From NCBI GenBank assembly GCA_003229735.1, contig QIFI01000120.1:1-12925 (forward strand): a stretch of DNA of 12,925 bases, in the 5' to 3' direction. Shown one piece after another: positions 1-7,185 of this stretch (position 1 is its first letter; each line of letters starts with the position of its first letter). The DNA comes from Candidatus Anderseniibacteriota bacterium (lineage in GTDB: Bacteria > Patescibacteriota > Andersenbacteria > UBA10190). The translations under genes and the position numbers were made by a program. The notes under the pieces are model-generated. The model saw only the letters and a program-made list of their open reading frames with translations. It did no database searches and was not told the origin of the DNA.

Positions 1-1
1 T

Positions 2-3000
2 TTGGTGGGATACTGGAAATTTGATGAAGCAAGCGCGGGGACTTTTGGTGATTCTTCGGGGCATGGGAATACCGGGACGGGATATGGGGCGTCAGGTAGC
101 AATAATACGCCACAACCGGCGGCTGACGTGGCCAGCGGGTTTGATTTTAGTAATTCCAGGAGCCTGGATTTTGATGGCACGGATGATTATATCACTATGT
201 CCAGACCATCTGAAATTACGTCGTCAGGTCCAGCCACTATCTCTATGTGGGCCAAATTTGATGCAACACCAGCATTAAAGAACCTCTTCAACCTTAGTGA
301 TGGTACGAATACCATAATGATTGGATATTGGTGGAACTTAGGTAATGGATTCTTCATCCGAAATGGCACTAGCACAGGTAATTCGAAAGTATTATCTTCT
401 AACCCTGATATAACATTATGGCACCAATGGACATTTGTTAGAACAGGAGACAATAATACTCACAAAGTTTATGTAGATGGAGTTGATTTAACCCTAGACC
501 AAGGTGGGTCGCTTGGAGATTACGACGTAGACGCTTTTGAAATAAGCAGAGGATATAATGGAGGTTATCAATCAGATATGCATGTTGACGACGTGCGTAT
601 TTATAATCGGGCTTTATCGGCTGGTGAAATCACGGAGCTGGCGGCCGGCTCATATACTTCGGCTGTCTGGGATGGATCGGTGGATACAGACTGGGAGACG
701 GCGGGCAACTGGGATATTAACGCGGTGCCGGATAATTACACGAATATTACGATTGCGAATACCAGCAATGATCCCCTATTAGGGGCGGCTGTGGAAACAG
801 TTAACCTAACTATCAATGGTTCGGCTAGTTTGGATTTGAATGGTCAGGGTTTAACGGTGAATGACTCGGGGACGTTTACCAATAACGGGACATTAAAATT
901 GCAGGGAGGAGAAACATTGACTAATTTTACCCATGATACTGATTCCGGCAGTACGGAATACAATGGGAGCGGGACTTACTCCACGTTGCCGCCGGGGGGC
1001 AGTTACAATGATTTGACCTTCTCCGGATCAGGCAATTGGTCGGCAGACGCGGATGTGACAGTGAGCGGAGCCATGACTATATCGGACGGCACATATGATG
1101 CCAATACCCAAACAACCACGGTAACCGGATTGTCTACTATATCCGGCGGGACATATACGGCTAATACCGGTACCCAAACGTTCAATGGCGGATTAACAGT
1201 GTCAGGCGGGACTTTTACCGGCGGTAATGGCACGGTGGACGTTAACGGTGCCTTAACTGTGTCCAGCGGGACATTTACGGCCGCGGGCGCGGCGGGAAGC
1301 ATACTGGTATCCGGTGACTTTGCTAATACGGGGGGAACTTTTACGCATAATAGCGGCACGGTGACATTGGACGGATCTGACCAGGTGATTAGCGGCACCA
1401 ATACTTTCTATAATCTGATTAAGACGGTGACCAGCGCGGCGACTTTGACCTGGCCGGCGGGAATCACCACCACGATTGCCAATACCTGGACGGCTCAAGG
1501 GGCCAGCGGGCAGGTGTTGTCTTTGCGGTCTTCTGCTGATGGGACACAGTGGAAGATAGACCCGCAGGGGACGAGAACGATTACTTATCTGGATATAAAG
1601 GATTCAAATAACGTGAATGCTACTGGGATCGCGATTGATGATATCAGTAAGTTTACAGATTCCGGGAATAATACTAACTGGAATTTCAATACAGAGCCGG
1701 CGGCCACGGCTATAGCCAGCATCAGCCAGGCGACAGACGGGACGGGATATGTGTCATTCAGCACTACCCTATCCGACGCGGACAGTAATGTGACCAGGAT
1801 GAAAGTGGAATATTCAGATGACGGGGGCACGACCTGGTATGATCCGGACCTGACATCGGCCACAGCCTCCACAGGGACGGCGGCAGTGGATGACGGCAGT
1901 ACTTATCAAGTGAGCAGTATTGATACAGACACCGGATCTGTTACGGCCACAATTACCTGGGATACGCAAAGCAGTAGTAATGGAAATGGGCTGGTGGCCG
2001 GCCGGCAAAGTGATATCAAGGTAAGGATTACGCCCAATGACAGTACGGCGGACGGGACGATAGTTACCAGCAGTGCATTTACGGTCGACAATCAGGCGCC
2101 GACGGGTTTAGGTAATCTGGCGGCAAGCACCGGTACGGGAGCGAATACAGATAATATCAATGTGTCCTGGACGGCGGTTAATGAAGCTGTATTTTCGCAT
2201 TATGAGATATGGTATGGGACAACATTAAGTGAAGTGACAGGCAGGACAGCGACAGAGTGGGATAATGATAATGACAGTGACCTGGCGACGGCCGCGACCG
2301 GGAGCACATCAATCACCAATGTAGATCCGGACGGGATATATTATGTACAGTTGTCGGCGCTGGACACATTGGGTAATCGAGCGGTAATAGATGCCGTGAA
2401 AGTAGATGTGGATTCTGTGGCACCTGATATTGGGGCAATTCGGGGCATGGGCACCCTATCCGGCAGTACTTACTACTTATCAACAGTCCGGCCACAGATA
2501 ATTATTCCGGCGACTGATAATGTGGAGCTGGGAGAAATCAAGGTTACCTGGGAAAAAGAGAAGGAGATTCTGGGAACCACATCCGGCTATGAATTTATCT
2601 CCAGCAGTACTTATGGAGTGGATGGAACCAGCGATGAGGTAACTTTCAGGCCAGCGGCAGGTATGCAAGCAGGGCTAACCTACCGGCTTAAGCTGACGGC
2701 AACGGACAACGCGGGCAATAAGGCGGAGCAGACGCTATTGCTAGAGCTGACCAGCAATAGGCAAACGGCGCAGGTGGAACTGGTTAAGCTGGACGCGGAG
2801 AAAACAAATGTGGAGGAGATTGTGGAGGCATTGCGTCAGGCTTCATTGCCGGCGGCAATTGATTTGGATAATTTACAGCGCCAGGCTTTACTGCGCCGAA
2901 AAGCAGAGGCGGAGGCACTGCGGGAGATTTTGCCGGAGGGTTTTGGCACGGCGTTGACGGTCTGGCGGGAGAAACTAACAGAGGCCAGGGGCCGGGGATT

Positions 3001-3904
3001 CAGGGCTTCTCAAGAGTTGATAGCTAACCTGGGAGATAAATTTGCGGCCGGGTTTGAGAGGGCATCAAGTCCACTAACAAAGGTGTTTAACAAATTAAAG
3101 GTGAATCAAATAAATAAATTGAGCCGGGCCGAGAAATTAAAGCGCCAGGCAGGAATATCCATGGTTAAGGGCGGGGCCGGATGGCGAGAAGCCGGCGCCC
3201 GGCTGGCGGATATATTTCGACAGGGTAGAGAGACAAGAATTAGACAGGGATTAAAAAATCAGCAGGAAATGGCTAAAGGGCTGGGGACAGTTTTGGAGCC
3301 GGTAGCGGGAATAGCGAGTCGGATAAGTTCAGCCAGCCGATTATTTAGCGAGATTGTGTGGGATAAACAGCCGACGGTGATTGCAAATGTTCATGTGTCG
3401 TCTTTGGGAGCTAAATCGGCGGTGATTGAGTGGGAGACCAACCATTTAACCAGATCGGCTAAGGTGAATTACGGAACCAGCACAAATTATGGGCAAGAAG
3501 TGATAGATAATACGGTAGCTGACGAACATCGGATAGAAATAACTGATTTGGAGCCAAATACTACTTATTATTTCGAGGTGATGAACCAGAATGGGGATTA
3601 TACTTTTGACGCTTATTATACATTGACGACGCTGGAGCCGGATGAGACGGCGTTGACCACACTTATTTACCCGAGAGACGCGGTAGTTAGAGGGGATGAA
3701 TCAGTGAGAGTATATAAAAAACCGGGGGAATCGTCGGAAGCGGTTGGTGAAGTGAAGCCCGGGCAGAGATTGAGAGCTTTGACGGAAACGGAGGGATGGA
3801 TTTCATTATTGATGCCGGATGGGAGCGAGGGGTGGATATTAAGGCAATATGTTGAGCTGGTTGATCAGGAACAGCCATCGGCGCGGGCGAGAGAGAAGAA
3901 ATGA
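2..3904 (+). CDS. Large multidomain surface/secreted protein, 5' end missing (LamG, beta-helix repeats, Fn3, SH3b)
   Basis: The reading frame is open at the left edge, so the N-terminus and any signal peptide lie outside the window; 1300 residues are visible, ending in TGA. Residues 1-215 resemble a LamG/concanavalin-like lectin domain, opening with VGYWKFDE and DSSGHGNTG and containing LDFDGTDDYI. About 220-560 is a Gly/Thr/Ser/Asn-rich, beta-helix-like region with 20-residue repeats. Two or three Fn3/cadherin/Ig-like beta-sandwich domains cover about 565-910, with phrases such as YYVQLSALDTLGN and YRLKLTATDNAGN. About 915-1115 is Lys/Arg/Glu/Ala-rich and helical, unlike the rest. An Fn3 domain follows at about 1124-1215 (LEPNTTYYFEV), then a bacterial SH3 domain at about 1221-1290 (VRVYKKPG, GWISLLMPDGSEGWI). 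The architecture suggests an extracellular adhesin or carbohydrate-binding protein held to the cell wall by SH3b; that role is inference. I see no LPXTG motif or C-terminal TM segment. Confidence 0.85.
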   Translation: MVGYWKFDEASAGTFGDSSGHGNTGTGYGASGSNNTPQPAADVASGFDFSNSRSLDFDGTDDYITMSRPSEITSSGPATISMWAKFDATPALKNLFNLSDGTNTIMIGYWWNLGNGFFIRNGTSTGNSKVLSSNPDITLWHQWTFVRTGDNNTHKVYVDGVDLTLDQGGSLGDYDVDAFEISRGYNGGYQSDMHVDDVRIYNRALSAGEITELAAGSYTSAVWDGSVDTDWETAGNWDINAVPDNYTNITIANTSNDPLLGAAVETVNLTINGSASLDLNGQGLTVNDSGTFTNNGTLKLQGGETLTNFTHDTDSGSTEYNGSGTYSTLPPGGSYNDLTFSGSGNWSADADVTVSGAMTISDGTYDANTQTTTVTGLSTISGGTYTANTGTQTFNGGLTVSGGTFTGGNGTVDVNGALTVSSGTFTAAGAAGSILVSGDFANTGGTFTHNSGTVTLDGSDQVISGTNTFYNLIKTVTSAATLTWPAGITTTIANTWTAQGASGQVLSLRSSADGTQWKIDPQGTRTITYLDIKDSNNVNATGIAIDDISKFTDSGNNTNWNFNTEPAATAIASISQATDGTGYVSFSTTLSDADSNVTRMKVEYSDDGGTTWYDPDLTSATASTGTAAVDDGSTYQVSSIDTDTGSVTATITWDTQSSSNGNGLVAGRQSDIKVRITPNDSTADGTIVTSSAFTVDNQAPTGLGNLAASTGTGANTDNINVSWTAVNEAVFSHYEIWYGTTLSEVTGRTATEWDNDNDSDLATAATGSTSITNVDPDGIYYVQLSALDTLGNRAVIDAVKVDVDSVAPDIGAIRGMGTLSGSTYYLSTVRPQIIIPATDNVELGEIKVTWEKEKEILGTTSGYEFISSSTYGVDGTSDEVTFRPAAGMQAGLTYRLKLTATDNAGNKAEQTLLLELTSNRQTAQVELVKLDAEKTNVEEIVEALRQASLPAAIDLDNLQRQALLRRKAEAEALREILPEGFGTALTVWREKLTEARGRGFRASQELIANLGDKFAAGFERASSPLTKVFNKLKVNQINKLSRAEKLKRQAGISMVKGGAGWREAGARLADIFRQGRETRIRQGLKNQQEMAKGLGTVLEPVAGIASRISSASRLFSEIVWDKQPTVIANVHVSSLGAKSAVIEWETNHLTRSAKVNYGTSTNYGQEVIDNTVADEHRIEITDLEPNTTYYFEVMNQNGDYTFDAYYTLTTLEPDETALTTLIYPRDAVVRGDESVRVYKKPGESSEAVGEVKPGQRLRALTETEGWISLLMPDGSEGWILRQYVELVDQEQPSARAREKK
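1070..1375 (+). repeat. Coding repeats: five 20-22-residue beta-helix-like units
   Basis: Residues 357-458 of the surface protein are five consecutive units of about 20 residues (20, 20, 20, 22, 20). Each is built around an (L/M)T(I/V)SGGT(Y/F)TA-like strand followed by a Gly/Asn turn and a second Thr/Val-rich strand ending in xxG. The DNA copies are clearly diverged, so this is an old protein repeat and not a recent DNA expansion. The period fits one coil of a parallel beta-helix; the fold is inferred from the pattern only. Confidence 0.75.
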
Positions 3905-3940
3905 TTAAATTGTTAAATTGTTAAATGACTAAAGGCGATG

Positions 3941-3976
3941 CTAATCTACGAATCGCATGCGAATGACACTAATACT
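3941..3976. repeat. 'cgaat' intergenic repeat, copy 1
   Basis: The core reads cgaatcgcatgcgaatgac. The same pattern, (c)gaat-N2-cat-N1-cgaatgat, recurs at 9030-9066 and 11351-11389, and a shorter cousin (gtacgaatgatg) precedes the atpD promoter near 7144. All copies are intergenic. Function unknown. Confidence 0.55.
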
Positions 3977-4050
3977 GACGCTGTAATTCCCAATGACCAG
4001 ACATAAATGACCAATGACCAATTCCCAATTCCCACTCAATGACCAAATCC

Positions 4051-4200
4051 CAATGATCACTGGTGCGGCGGTTACGCCCCCTCATCCTGGCCTTCTCCCC
4101 ATCGGGGAGAAGGGAAACCTCCCGCCCTTATCCCCTGCCCTCTCCCCATCGGGGAGAGGGAAATGCGGTTGCGAGAATGACCAATTCCCAGTTCCCAATG
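4051..4200. repeat. C-rich palindromic interspersed element, copy 1 (two hairpins)
   Basis: Two hairpins lie in a row: CCTTCTCCCC-atc-GGGGAGAAGG (4091-4113) and CCCTCTCCCC-atc-GGGGAGAGGG (4138-4160), each a perfect 10-bp stem with a 3-nt loop. A GC-rich lead (tggtgcggcggttacgcc) comes before and a tail (gcggttgcgagaatgacca) after. Lead, palindrome and tail recur together at 5600-5700, 6959-7050, 11411-11510 and 11524-11599. It looks like a REP/MITE-type intergenic repeat; no transposase lies in the window. Confidence 0.75.
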
Positions 4201-4269
4201 ACCGACGGCGGGATGATTGATGCTTTAAAAATTACCGTGATGGTTCTCCCAACTGCCCGCAAAATGTAG

Positions 4270-4275
4270 TATAAT
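4270..4275 (+). promoter_or_regulatory. -10 box TATAAT of the membrane sensor gene
   Basis: A perfect TATAAT ends 7 bases before the ATG at 4283, so transcription would start at or next to the start codon, giving a leaderless message. No convincing -35 hexamer stands at the usual distance, and there is no Shine-Dalgarno sequence. The box also supports ATG 4283 as the true start. Confidence 0.6.
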
Positions 4276-4282
4276 TCAGGGA

Positions 4283-5068
4283 ATGAAAGTTAAGACATGG
4301 TTCAATAAAGAATTTGGGTACTCGGTTTTGTTTTTCCTGTTGCCGCTATTGGTTTTTGCGTGGACTTCTATTCCGCTTTTGGCGCCATACACGCTGTTTT
4401 TATCTTTGGTGTTTTTATTAGTGGCGATTGGGGTGGGGCTGGCTACGCAGGGAAATATGGGGCCCAGGATGATGTCGGTGAGAAGCGTATTGATGGTGAT
4501 GACGGTGCTATTGGTGGTGGGAGCGACAAACTGGTTTTTCTCGCCATTCTTTTTCCTGCTTTATCTGGTGCCGTTGTATCTGGGTTTTGTGAGAAGTACG
4601 ATGGTGTCGTTTAGTTTTTTAGTGGCGTTATTGCTGATGTTTTCAGCCAGTGTGGGTGAAGTGGATATTACCTATGATTTTCTGATATTATTGAGCCTGC
4701 TGTCGGTGGTGCCTTTAGTGATTTTCCTGCGGAAAAGATATCTGGTGATAAGGCAATCAAAGAAAGATATATTGATTCTGGAGAAATCGCCGGGAGGACG
4801 GAGAGTGGATACTATTTCACATTTGCTGTCGAATCGAGTGACTAATCTGGGAGTGACAATTCGCCAGCCCATAACCTACATTAAGCAAACGGCAGGATTG
4901 ATACTGGAGGCTGAAACTGACAGTGAAGAGATTACAAAATATGTTAAAAGGATAAGAATGGCGGCGGTGGAAGCTATAGAACTGGTCAAGAGTTTTGAAG
5001 ACGATACTTCGGCCAATGTGGTATTGCGCACCAAGAAGAAGCAGGAGAAAAAGATTAAAGCGCCTTAA
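4283..5068 (+). CDS. Membrane protein with degenerate histidine-kinase dimerisation helix
   Basis: The protein has 261 residues. Residues about 10-150 are strongly hydrophobic and fit five or six TM helices, with little outside the membrane. A cytosolic tail of about 110 residues follows. Around residues 190-215 it reads LGVTIRQPITYIKQ, which lines up with the HisKA motif SHELRTPLTAI: the R-x-P-hydrophobic part is kept, but the phosphoacceptor His is Val. No HATPase domain (N, G1 or G2 boxes) follows; the protein ends in a Lys-rich tail. The response regulator starts 11 bases downstream, so the two are very likely co-transcribed. I read it as a kinase-derived membrane sensor or scaffold that cannot phosphorylate by itself. 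The HisKA match is by eye and could be fortuitous; the membrane topology is firmer. Confidence 0.7.
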   Translation: MKVKTWFNKEFGYSVLFFLLPLLVFAWTSIPLLAPYTLFLSLVFLLVAIGVGLATQGNMGPRMMSVRSVLMVMTVLLVVGATNWFFSPFFFLLYLVPLYLGFVRSTMVSFSFLVALLLMFSASVGEVDITYDFLILLSLLSVVPLVIFLRKRYLVIRQSKKDILILEKSPGGRRVDTISHLLSNRVTNLGVTIRQPITYIKQTAGLILEAETDSEEITKYVKRIRMAAVEAIELVKSFEDDTSANVVLRTKKKQEKKIKAP

Positions 5069-5079
5069 AAATAATTAGT

Positions 5080-5529
5080 ATGGCTAATGATTTACGAGTT
5101 TTAGTAGTGGAGGATGATCAATTTACTCGCGAGATGTACGTGACTATTCTGGAGAAAAGCAGTTTTTCAGTGACGGCGACCGCGCATGGGGCGGCGGGAT
5201 TGTCGGAGGCCCAAAAAGGTGGATTTGACGTGATATTGCTGGATTTGATGATGCCGCAAATGGATGGCCTGACATTTTTGAAGAAATTGAAGGAATTTCC
5301 ACCGACAAAAATAAATGGGCCGATTATAGTGCTATCGAATCTGGCTTATGGAGAGGCCAAGGAAGAAGCTTTGAAATTGGGGGCGATTGATTTTCTGGTT
5401 AAGGCTGATATGGAGCCTAAAGAGGTAGTAGCGGCGGTAACGGAGGCGACGGCGAGCAGCGGCAATAAGGGAAAACTGGAAGATGATAAAGAGGCGACAG
5501 ATAAAGATGAAGGTGAGGATATAATATAG
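5080..5529 (+). CDS. Single-domain response regulator (CheY-like receiver)
   Basis: The protein is a 149-residue receiver domain with a short acidic tail. The acidic pair is D12/D13 (VVEDD), the phosphoacceptor is D55 (VILLDLMMPQMDG), the switch residue is S86 (VLSN) and the conserved Lys is K108 (FLVKAD). All catalytic positions are present, so it should be phosphorylatable. There is no output domain; residues after about 125 are Lys/Asp/Glu-rich and probably disordered. It lies 11 bases after the degenerate sensor with no Shine-Dalgarno site, so translational coupling or co-transcription is likely. With no kinase domain next door, its phosphodonor must be encoded elsewhere. Confidence 0.93.
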   Translation: MANDLRVLVVEDDQFTREMYVTILEKSSFSVTATAHGAAGLSEAQKGGFDVILLDLMMPQMDGLTFLKKLKEFPPTKINGPIIVLSNLAYGEAKEEALKLGAIDFLVKADMEPKEVVAAVTEATASSGNKGKLEDDKEATDKDEGEDII

Positions 5530-5599
5530 GCGGGAATTTTCAAATCTCAATTTTCAATTTTCAAATATATTGCAAATATCAATTTTCAAATGCGACTTA

Positions 5600-5700
5600 C
5601 ACCCCTCACCCTACCCTCTCCCCAACGGGGAGAGGGTAGGGTGGTTGCGAGAATGGCCAATTCCGAATGGCCACTCAAATCCCAAACCCTAATGACCAAT
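5600..5700. repeat. C-rich palindromic interspersed element, copy 2, with 17-bp perfect hairpin
   Basis: The palindrome extends to a perfect 17-bp stem, arms 5607-5623 and 5627-5643, with loop aac (core CCCTCTCCCC-aac-GGGGAGAGGG). The usual tail, ggttgcgagaatggccaattc, follows. It lies between the convergent response regulator and fic genes, where a stem this stable could stop transcription from both sides, though there is no U-tract. The flanking 5540-5590 is made of 'aattttcaa' words. Confidence 0.75.
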
Positions 5701-5732
5701 GGCGGGGCGGGGGAATGATTGAAAAATGAAAA

Positions 5733-6776
5733 TTATTGAAAGTAGGTTTTTACCGCGAATCGATATTGATCAATAAATAACTGTTTAAAATACCAGAGGC
5801 TATGCTGTTCATAGAATAGAATTATGGCTTTTTTGTACTCTACTTCGTCAACACTGCGATATGACAAAGGACATAGATTATGGGCCAGTAATATGGCATT
5901 GCTGATGAGCCGCCCAGTTCTCTTGTTGCCGTCGATGAAGGGTTGGATATATGATAGGCCCACTACTGCCACCAGGGCCTGCTCTAAAGGGTTATTTAGC
6001 TGATTAATAAGTTTAACTAAGGATTCCAGCGCTTCTCTAACCTGATACAGGTTATCAAAAGGCTTGTATCTGGTGCCGATAATCCCCACCGGCCTCGATC
6101 TCAAGCCTAATTCTATATTCATATCCCGCACTACCAGACTATGAATATCAGTTATTTTTATGACAGTCAATCTTCGATAATCGGAGGCTTGATGCCTAAT
6201 ATATGACATTGCCTGTTTATGGTTTAGAATCATTCGCGCTTCTTCTGATGTATGGCCGGCCGCCTCTACGCCGCCTTTGAGCAGTTGTTCGGTATCCAGC
6301 AGGGAATAGGTATTGCCTTCAATCCGTGAAGATTTCCAGCTGAATTCAACTGTCACCCGCTCAAATTCTTTGGTGATTAGATTATCTGATAGTCGACTGA
6401 TATTATGCCGATATTGCCGGGTTAGATCATCGATAGTATTTATTTCGGACTTCTCGAGTAATCCCTTATCATCAGGCCAATTTTGCCAATCCAGCGGCTC
6501 ATCTATTATTGTTCTGACATCAGGCCCGGCGGTAAAATACCTGGAAACATCAATAAGCTTCAGCCAGGGATGTTTAGGTATAATCGCGTACACTACCGAT
6601 CTTCCTTTACCTTGCCGGTTCACCAGCTCCTCATCCACCAATTCAGCCAAATCACGGATTATGGTAATCCTGGATACTCGGGCTAGAGCCTTGACTATGT
6701 CGCGAGTGGCCAAAAAATCACTTTGAAGAAGCAGGTGCAGTATTTGCTCCTGACGCTGGCTTAATTGTTTCATCAT
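5733..6776 (-). CDS. Fic-family protein with N-terminal winged helix, catalytic His replaced by Gln
   Basis: The protein has 347 residues. Residues 1-65 look like a DeoR/MarR-type winged helix (QRQEQILHLLLQ, a recognition-helix segment, then GKGRSVVYAI). The Fic core follows. An inhibitory-helix motif S-x3-E-G is at 149-154 (SSRIEG), placing it with N-terminally autoinhibited Fic proteins. The Fic loop at 278-289 reads QPFIDGNKRTGR; the family consensus is HPFx(D/E)GN(G/K)RxxR, so the catalytic His is Gln278 (codon CAA) while the anion- and phosphate-binding residues remain. Known Fic enzymes AMPylate or otherwise modify proteins; this one may be inactive, mechanistically altered or purely regulatory. 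ATG 6776 is chosen from its promoter; a second ATG follows immediately. Confidence 0.88.
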   Translation of the reverse strand: MMKQLSQRQEQILHLLLQSDFLATRDIVKALARVSRITIIRDLAELVDEELVNRQGKGRSVVYAIIPKHPWLKLIDVSRYFTAGPDVRTIIDEPLDWQNWPDDKGLLEKSEINTIDDLTRQYRHNISRLSDNLITKEFERVTVEFSWKSSRIEGNTYSLLDTEQLLKGGVEAAGHTSEEARMILNHKQAMSYIRHQASDYRRLTVIKITDIHSLVVRDMNIELGLRSRPVGIIGTRYKPFDNLYQVREALESLVKLINQLNNPLEQALVAVVGLSYIQPFIDGNKRTGRLISNAILLAHNLCPLSYRSVDEVEYKKAIILFYEQHSLWYFKQLFIDQYRFAVKTYFQ

Positions 6777-6786
6777 ATGTAGGGTA

Positions 6787-6815
6787 ATTGTAGCATTTTG
6801 ATACGATTACGGCAA
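6787..6815 (-). promoter_or_regulatory. sigma70-type promoter of the fic gene
   Basis: On the minus strand, TTGCCG (6810-6815) is followed by exactly 17 bases and TACAAT (6787-6792). The expected start near 6780 leaves about 4 bases before ATG 6776, so the message would be nearly leaderless. No Shine-Dalgarno sequence is present. Confidence 0.6.
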
Positions 6816-7162
6816 TCGGGTTGAAATGACCAATGGCCACCAGCAAAATCTAAATTTCAAATCAAGCACAAAGGTTAAATGAATAAATGACGCAGAAATA
6901 ATTTCTACTTTTTACTTTTTAATTTCTATTGAATTTCTAATGATTTAATTTTTAAGGCTGCGGTGCGGCGTCCACCCCCTCATCCCGGCCTTCTCCCCAG
7001 GAGGGAGAAGGGAGCGCGGTTGCGAGAAGTACCAATTCCCAATGACCACTGATGAAATCCAAAGGTCAAAATCCAAATTTCAATTCAATTCAATTTTAAA
7101 TTATTAAATGACGGCTTTCACTCAATGACTAAATGACCGACGGGTACGAATGATGTGAATTC
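6816..7162. other. Intergenic region between divergent fic and atpD
   Basis: No gene. The stretch holds 'aaatttcaaatc' and 'tttctactttttaattt' words (6840-6955), one C-rich palindromic element (6959-7050), more 'caattcaatt' words (7080-7100) and a partial 'cgaatgatg' motif (7144-7157) before the atpD promoter. Confidence 0.6.
6959..7050. repeat. C-rich palindromic interspersed element, copy 3
   Basis: The hairpin is CCTTCTCCC-N5-GGGAGAAGG (6989-7011, 9-bp stem). The lead (ctgcggtgcggcg) and tail (gcggttgcgagaagtacca, then ttcccaatgacca) match the other copies. Confidence 0.7.
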
Positions 7163-7171
7163 TGGTATAAT
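7163..7171 (+). promoter_or_regulatory. Extended -10 promoter of atpD
   Basis: TGGTATAAT is a perfect extended -10 box (TGnTATAAT), which can work without a good -35. The expected start near 7178 leaves about 7 bases before ATG 7186. A second TATAAT (7177-7182) sits only 3 bases from the ATG and is less likely to be used. No Shine-Dalgarno sequence. Confidence 0.6.
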
Positions 7172-7185
7172 TATTTTATAATTTT

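Larger units (their letters stand above)
3905..4282. other. Intergenic region, 378 bp, made of interspersed repeats
   Basis: No gene. From left to right: AT-rich words (ttaaattgtt, three times); a 'cgaat' motif repeat (3941-3976); 'accaattcccaat' words around 4010-4055; a double copy of the C-rich palindromic element (4051-4200); and the promoter of the next gene. Short ORFs that run through 4014-4269 are produced by the repeats and show no protein-like pattern. No U-tract terminator is visible after the surface-protein gene. Confidence 0.7.

Noticed and set aside
1003..1401. 132-codon minus-strand ORF opposite the beta-helix repeats
   Set aside because: Val/Pro-rich mirror of the Thr/Gly repeats of the real gene; no start context or motif.
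4078..4160. C-rich hairpins as rho-independent terminators
   Set aside because: Stable stems, but none is followed by a U-tract on either strand, and the copies occur upstream as well as downstream of genes.
4014..4269. Two overlapping 68-codon plus-strand ORFs
   Set aside because: They arise from the palindromic repeat element in two frames; similar peptides appear wherever the repeat occurs.
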